The notes under the pieces were generated by a model. The model made no database searches. It was not told the origin of the DNA and was given only the letters and a program-made list of their open reading frames with translations. A stretch of DNA of 64,000 nt from Thamnidium elegans (Eukaryota; Mucoromycota; Mucoromycetes; Mucorales; Mucoraceae). Made by a program: the position numbers and the translations under genes. Positions 61,459 to 64,000 of the stretch are shown here, one piece after another (positions within the stretch are counted from its first letter, which is position 1; each line of letters starts with the position of its first letter). The stretch lies in NCBI GenBank assembly GCA_025201345.1, contig JAIXMG010000001.1:186001-250000 (forward strand), given 5' to 3'.

Positions 61459-62530
61459 ATGGCAGGAAAGAAACGATCAGCAAAGAATAATACAGAAACG
61501 GTAGAAAAGGTTACTTTACTAGCTGATGAAAGTACCAAAAAGAAGTGGCAAAACTGGTGGGTTCGTACCATTACAACCTTCATGATGATTGGTGCCTTTT
61601 TTTTCGTACTTGCTTCAGGTCATATTTGGGTTATCTTGATGGTCATTGCTATTTCAACAGTGGTTTATAACGAAGTTTTACAAATTGCTCAAGGTCCTGC
61701 TAAAGATAGTAACTTTAGGTGGTTTAAAACTATGAGTTGGTAAAATATTTTTTTTTTTTTTTTTTTTATGCTGTATATTTGACGCATAAATATTAATTGT
61801 ATACGCGAGCAGGTACTTTTTAGTGACAACAACTTATTTCTTGTATGGTGAATCCATCATTTATTATTTCCAGTCTGTTGTCTTAGTCGACCGTATCTTA
61901 TTACCTTTTGCTACTCACCATCGATTTATCAGTTTCGTACTTTATATTATTGGGTTTGTATTCTTTGTCACCAATTTAAAGAAGGGGCTTTATAAACGTC
62001 AATTCCGTCAGTTTGGTTGGATGCATATGGCACTTATCTTGGTCGTTTTCCAAAGTCATTTTATTGTTAACAATATCTTGGAAGGTTTAATTTGGTTCTT
62101 TATTCCTACTTCTCTTGTTATTTGTAATGATATCTTTGCCTATATCTGTGGCTTCTTTTGGGGACGTAATCAACTTATCACTTTATCCCCTAAAAAGACA
62201 ATTGAAGGTTTCGTTGGTGGCTGGATTTGTACAATGATTTTTGGATTATTGGTAAGCATTATTTGTTTAAAGGGATGGGGGGGGGGGACCGTGTCAGTAG
62301 ATGGAGTAACGTGACTTACTTTTTTATTGTGATTATTTATTTAGTGGTCTACTTTATTGATGAGATTCGATTATATGATTTGTCCTGTAAAGGATTTGTC
62401 CATGTCTGCTTGGTCAGATATTACCTGTCCTGTAAACCCTGTTTTTATTACAGTACCCTGGAAGTTACCGGATACATGTATCACCATTTTCAAAACTTTG
62501 GTAAGTTAATATATTATTACTACGGAAAGA

Positions 62531-62563
<33 letters not shown>

Positions 62564-63022
62564 TTAATTTATATACAGTTACAAAAGGATATTACAGAAG
62601 TTTGGATTGCACCTATTCAACTTCATACACTTGTAATGGCATGTTTTGCATCATTAGTTGCACCATTTGGAGGATTTTTTGCATCAGGAGTAAAGCGTGC
62701 ATTTAATGTAAAGGATTTCGGACATAGTATTCCCGGTCATGGTGGTATGACAGATCGTATGGATTGTCAGTTCTTGATGGGATTCTTTGCTTCTATTTAC
62801 TATCAAAGTTTTATCAAGACATATACAATGAGTGTTGGTACTCTTTTATCTTCCATCATTAATAATTTATCGTTAAATGATCAATTGGAACTTTTGGAAC
62901 GTATCTTGACTTACTTTGTAAACCAAGGTATTCTTGACCCAGCTGTCTTGCAAAAATGTGGTGCTAGTGCTTTAACTGAAAGTGCTAGGCAGGTTTTGGA
63001 AAGTGGTATCACTTCCATGTAA
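61459..63022 (+). CDS. CDS1: CDP-diacylglycerol synthase (phosphatidate cytidylyltransferase)
   Basis: Exons 61459-61739, 61813-62251, 62345-62500 and 62579-63022 give 439 aa. A short polar N-terminus is followed by multiple transmembrane helices (TITTFMMIGAFFFVLASGHI and others). Conserved blocks are VICNDIFAYICGFFWGRNQL, SPKKTIEGFVGGW and the CDS signature SGVKRAFNVKDFGHSIPGHG followed by GMTDRMDCQFL. It makes CDP-diacylglycerol from phosphatidic acid and CTP in the ER membrane, the branch point to phosphatidylinositol, phosphatidylserine and cardiolipin. Intron 3 carries a (GA)n repeat. The frames at 62227-62706 are unspliced intron plus exon. Confidence 0.95.
62532..62562. repeat. (GA)n microsatellite in an intron
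   Basis: About fourteen GA units in intron 3 of the CDP-DAG synthase gene. Confidence 0.8.
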
Positions 63023-63630
63023 TATTATCTTTTTTTCTTAATACTATTATTATTATACATATATCTTTTTTTTTTTCTTTTTTTCTTTTTTTAAAGTTCA
63101 CATATAATAAATATTCACCGTGCACACAAGTTTTTTTTTTTTTTTTTCTTTTTTTATTATAGTGCCGTTTCATAGTAACTAGTTTCAATCTAAACAAGAA
63201 TCCCATTATTTTTAAGCTCGTTTTGTACTACTATAGTTGACAAGCACACACCCCTTTTTTAAAAATAGAATTTACGCTTTTTCAGCTGCAGTGTTTTCAT
63301 ACGAAACGAATTCTAAACGACCTATAAATAATGTCTATTCATTGTTTAACTATACTCAAAACAAATAATTCAGTCATTTTTTTTTTATCGTGTAAGGAAT
63401 TCAATGTTTTTATTTACAGTGTTGTTTATAACAATGACTAAAGTTACTCAACGGAAAACTACCTTTTTTCTTTTAAATGTACAAACCCGAGTTTCAAAAA
63501 GTGTACTTTTTTTTTGCTGCGGAAAAGACTATATACTTTTTTTATTGAAAGGTTTTGAGCACAATACACTACTCAGGAGGCGGTGTATATTTTGCTTCTT
63601 TGTTTATTTCGACAACAAAAAGTGTGAAGA

Positions 63631-63666
<36 letters not shown>

Positions 63667-63788
63667 AAGTTGCCCGCATCATCATGTTTCCTAATGCATA
63701 GGAATTTCCGTTTGGGAGATATATATTATATTATTTTTTTTTTCCCTTCTTTATCATTCTTTATCTTTTTCACTATTATTTAAACTGT
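63023..63788. other. Intergenic, no gene seen
   Basis: About 0.77 kb of AT-rich sequence with a TA microsatellite near 63633-63661 and T-rich leader before the last gene. Nothing coding recognised. Confidence 0.5.
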
Positions 63789-64000
63789 ATGAACATTCAA
63801 CTACCACAAACAAGAAACGTTTTTTTTCAAAAGCCAGATGCTATTGATACACCCAAATATGAAAAACCAAACGCTTATGATGAAGATCCACCTACCATTG
63901 CCCCAAGTCGCAACGGTAGTCGCAGTAGTAAAATGACAGTCGATTCATTTACAAGTCGATACTTTAAAAGACGAGAACCAACTATTATCTCCAGTTTAGC
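63789..64000 (+). CDS. Partial gene cut off by the window edge
   Basis: An ATG at 63789 opens a frame of about 70 codons to the end of the window (NIQLPQTRNVFFQKPDAIDT, KYEKPNAYDEDPPTIAPSRN and further), still open at the last base. It is hydrophilic, Pro/Asp/Ser-rich and probably disordered. It ends in a basic/polar stretch (SFTSRYFKRREPTIIS). A pyrimidine-rich leader precedes the ATG. The family cannot be assigned from this part. Confidence 0.55.
   Translation, partial: MNIQLPQTRNVFFQKPDAIDTPKYEKPNAYDEDPPTIAPSRNGSRSSKMTVDSFTSRYFKRREPTIISSL

Noticed and set aside
62227..62706. 159-codon frame on the plus strand
   Set aside because: Runs through introns 2 and 3 of the CDP-DAG synthase gene in a wrong frame; the GA repeat gives the RERERE stretch.

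Overview
The window is nuclear DNA from a compact, AT-rich fungal genome, most likely a mucoralean (Mucoromycota) fungus. The evidence is indirect. Introns are many and short (about 45-100 nt, GTAAGT-like donors, TAG acceptors). Long poly-T/poly-A tracts are everywhere. The P450 resembles the CYP509 type, and a decayed Fanzor-type TnpB relative is present. There are no bacterial operons, tRNA or rRNA genes, or CRISPR arrays. Most genes are spliced; spans below run from start to stop codon, with exons in the evidence.

Layout. 1-9 kb: an Sfp1-like zinc-finger factor, a membrane SH3 protein, a three-exon metallothionein, DNA polymerase eta and, convergent to it, a seven-helix membrane protein. 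9.7-15 kb (minus strand): a 12-exon MFS drug/H+ antiporter-type transporter, the tRNA methyltransferase TRM13 and ribosomal protein uS2 (RPS0). 15-25 kb: TMX2, SUA5 and ERV46, set among decayed coding remnants that include a truncated protein-kinase fragment. 25.7-27.3 kb: enolase. 27-38 kb is gene-poor: a small secreted cysteine-rich protein, a dead Fanzor, a tiny stand-alone WWE protein, an unknown secreted protein and a chitin deacetylase. 38.5-42.6 kb: a 10-exon GRAM-TBC Rab-GAP. 45-64 kb is dense: two unknown genes, a P450, AP-2 sigma, TUP1, PABA synthase, an unknown disordered protein, VFA1, eL34, an MCH1-like transporter, a single-pass membrane protein, CDP-DAG synthase and a gene cut off by the window edge.

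The genes are mostly unrelated housekeeping functions: translation (uS2, eL34, TRM13, SUA5), the secretory and endocytic system (ERV46, TMX2, AP-2 sigma, Rab-GAP, VFA1), metabolism (enolase, PABA synthase, CDP-DAG synthase) and stress or environment (metallothionein, P450, transporters, chitin deacetylase). I found no convincing multi-gene novel system. The most unusual items are the Fanzor relic with both visible RuvC aspartates replaced, the minimal WWE protein, the kinase N-terminal fragment, GC-AG introns, 21- and 27-nt microexons, and a recurrent T-run/A-run palindrome present at more than a dozen sites.
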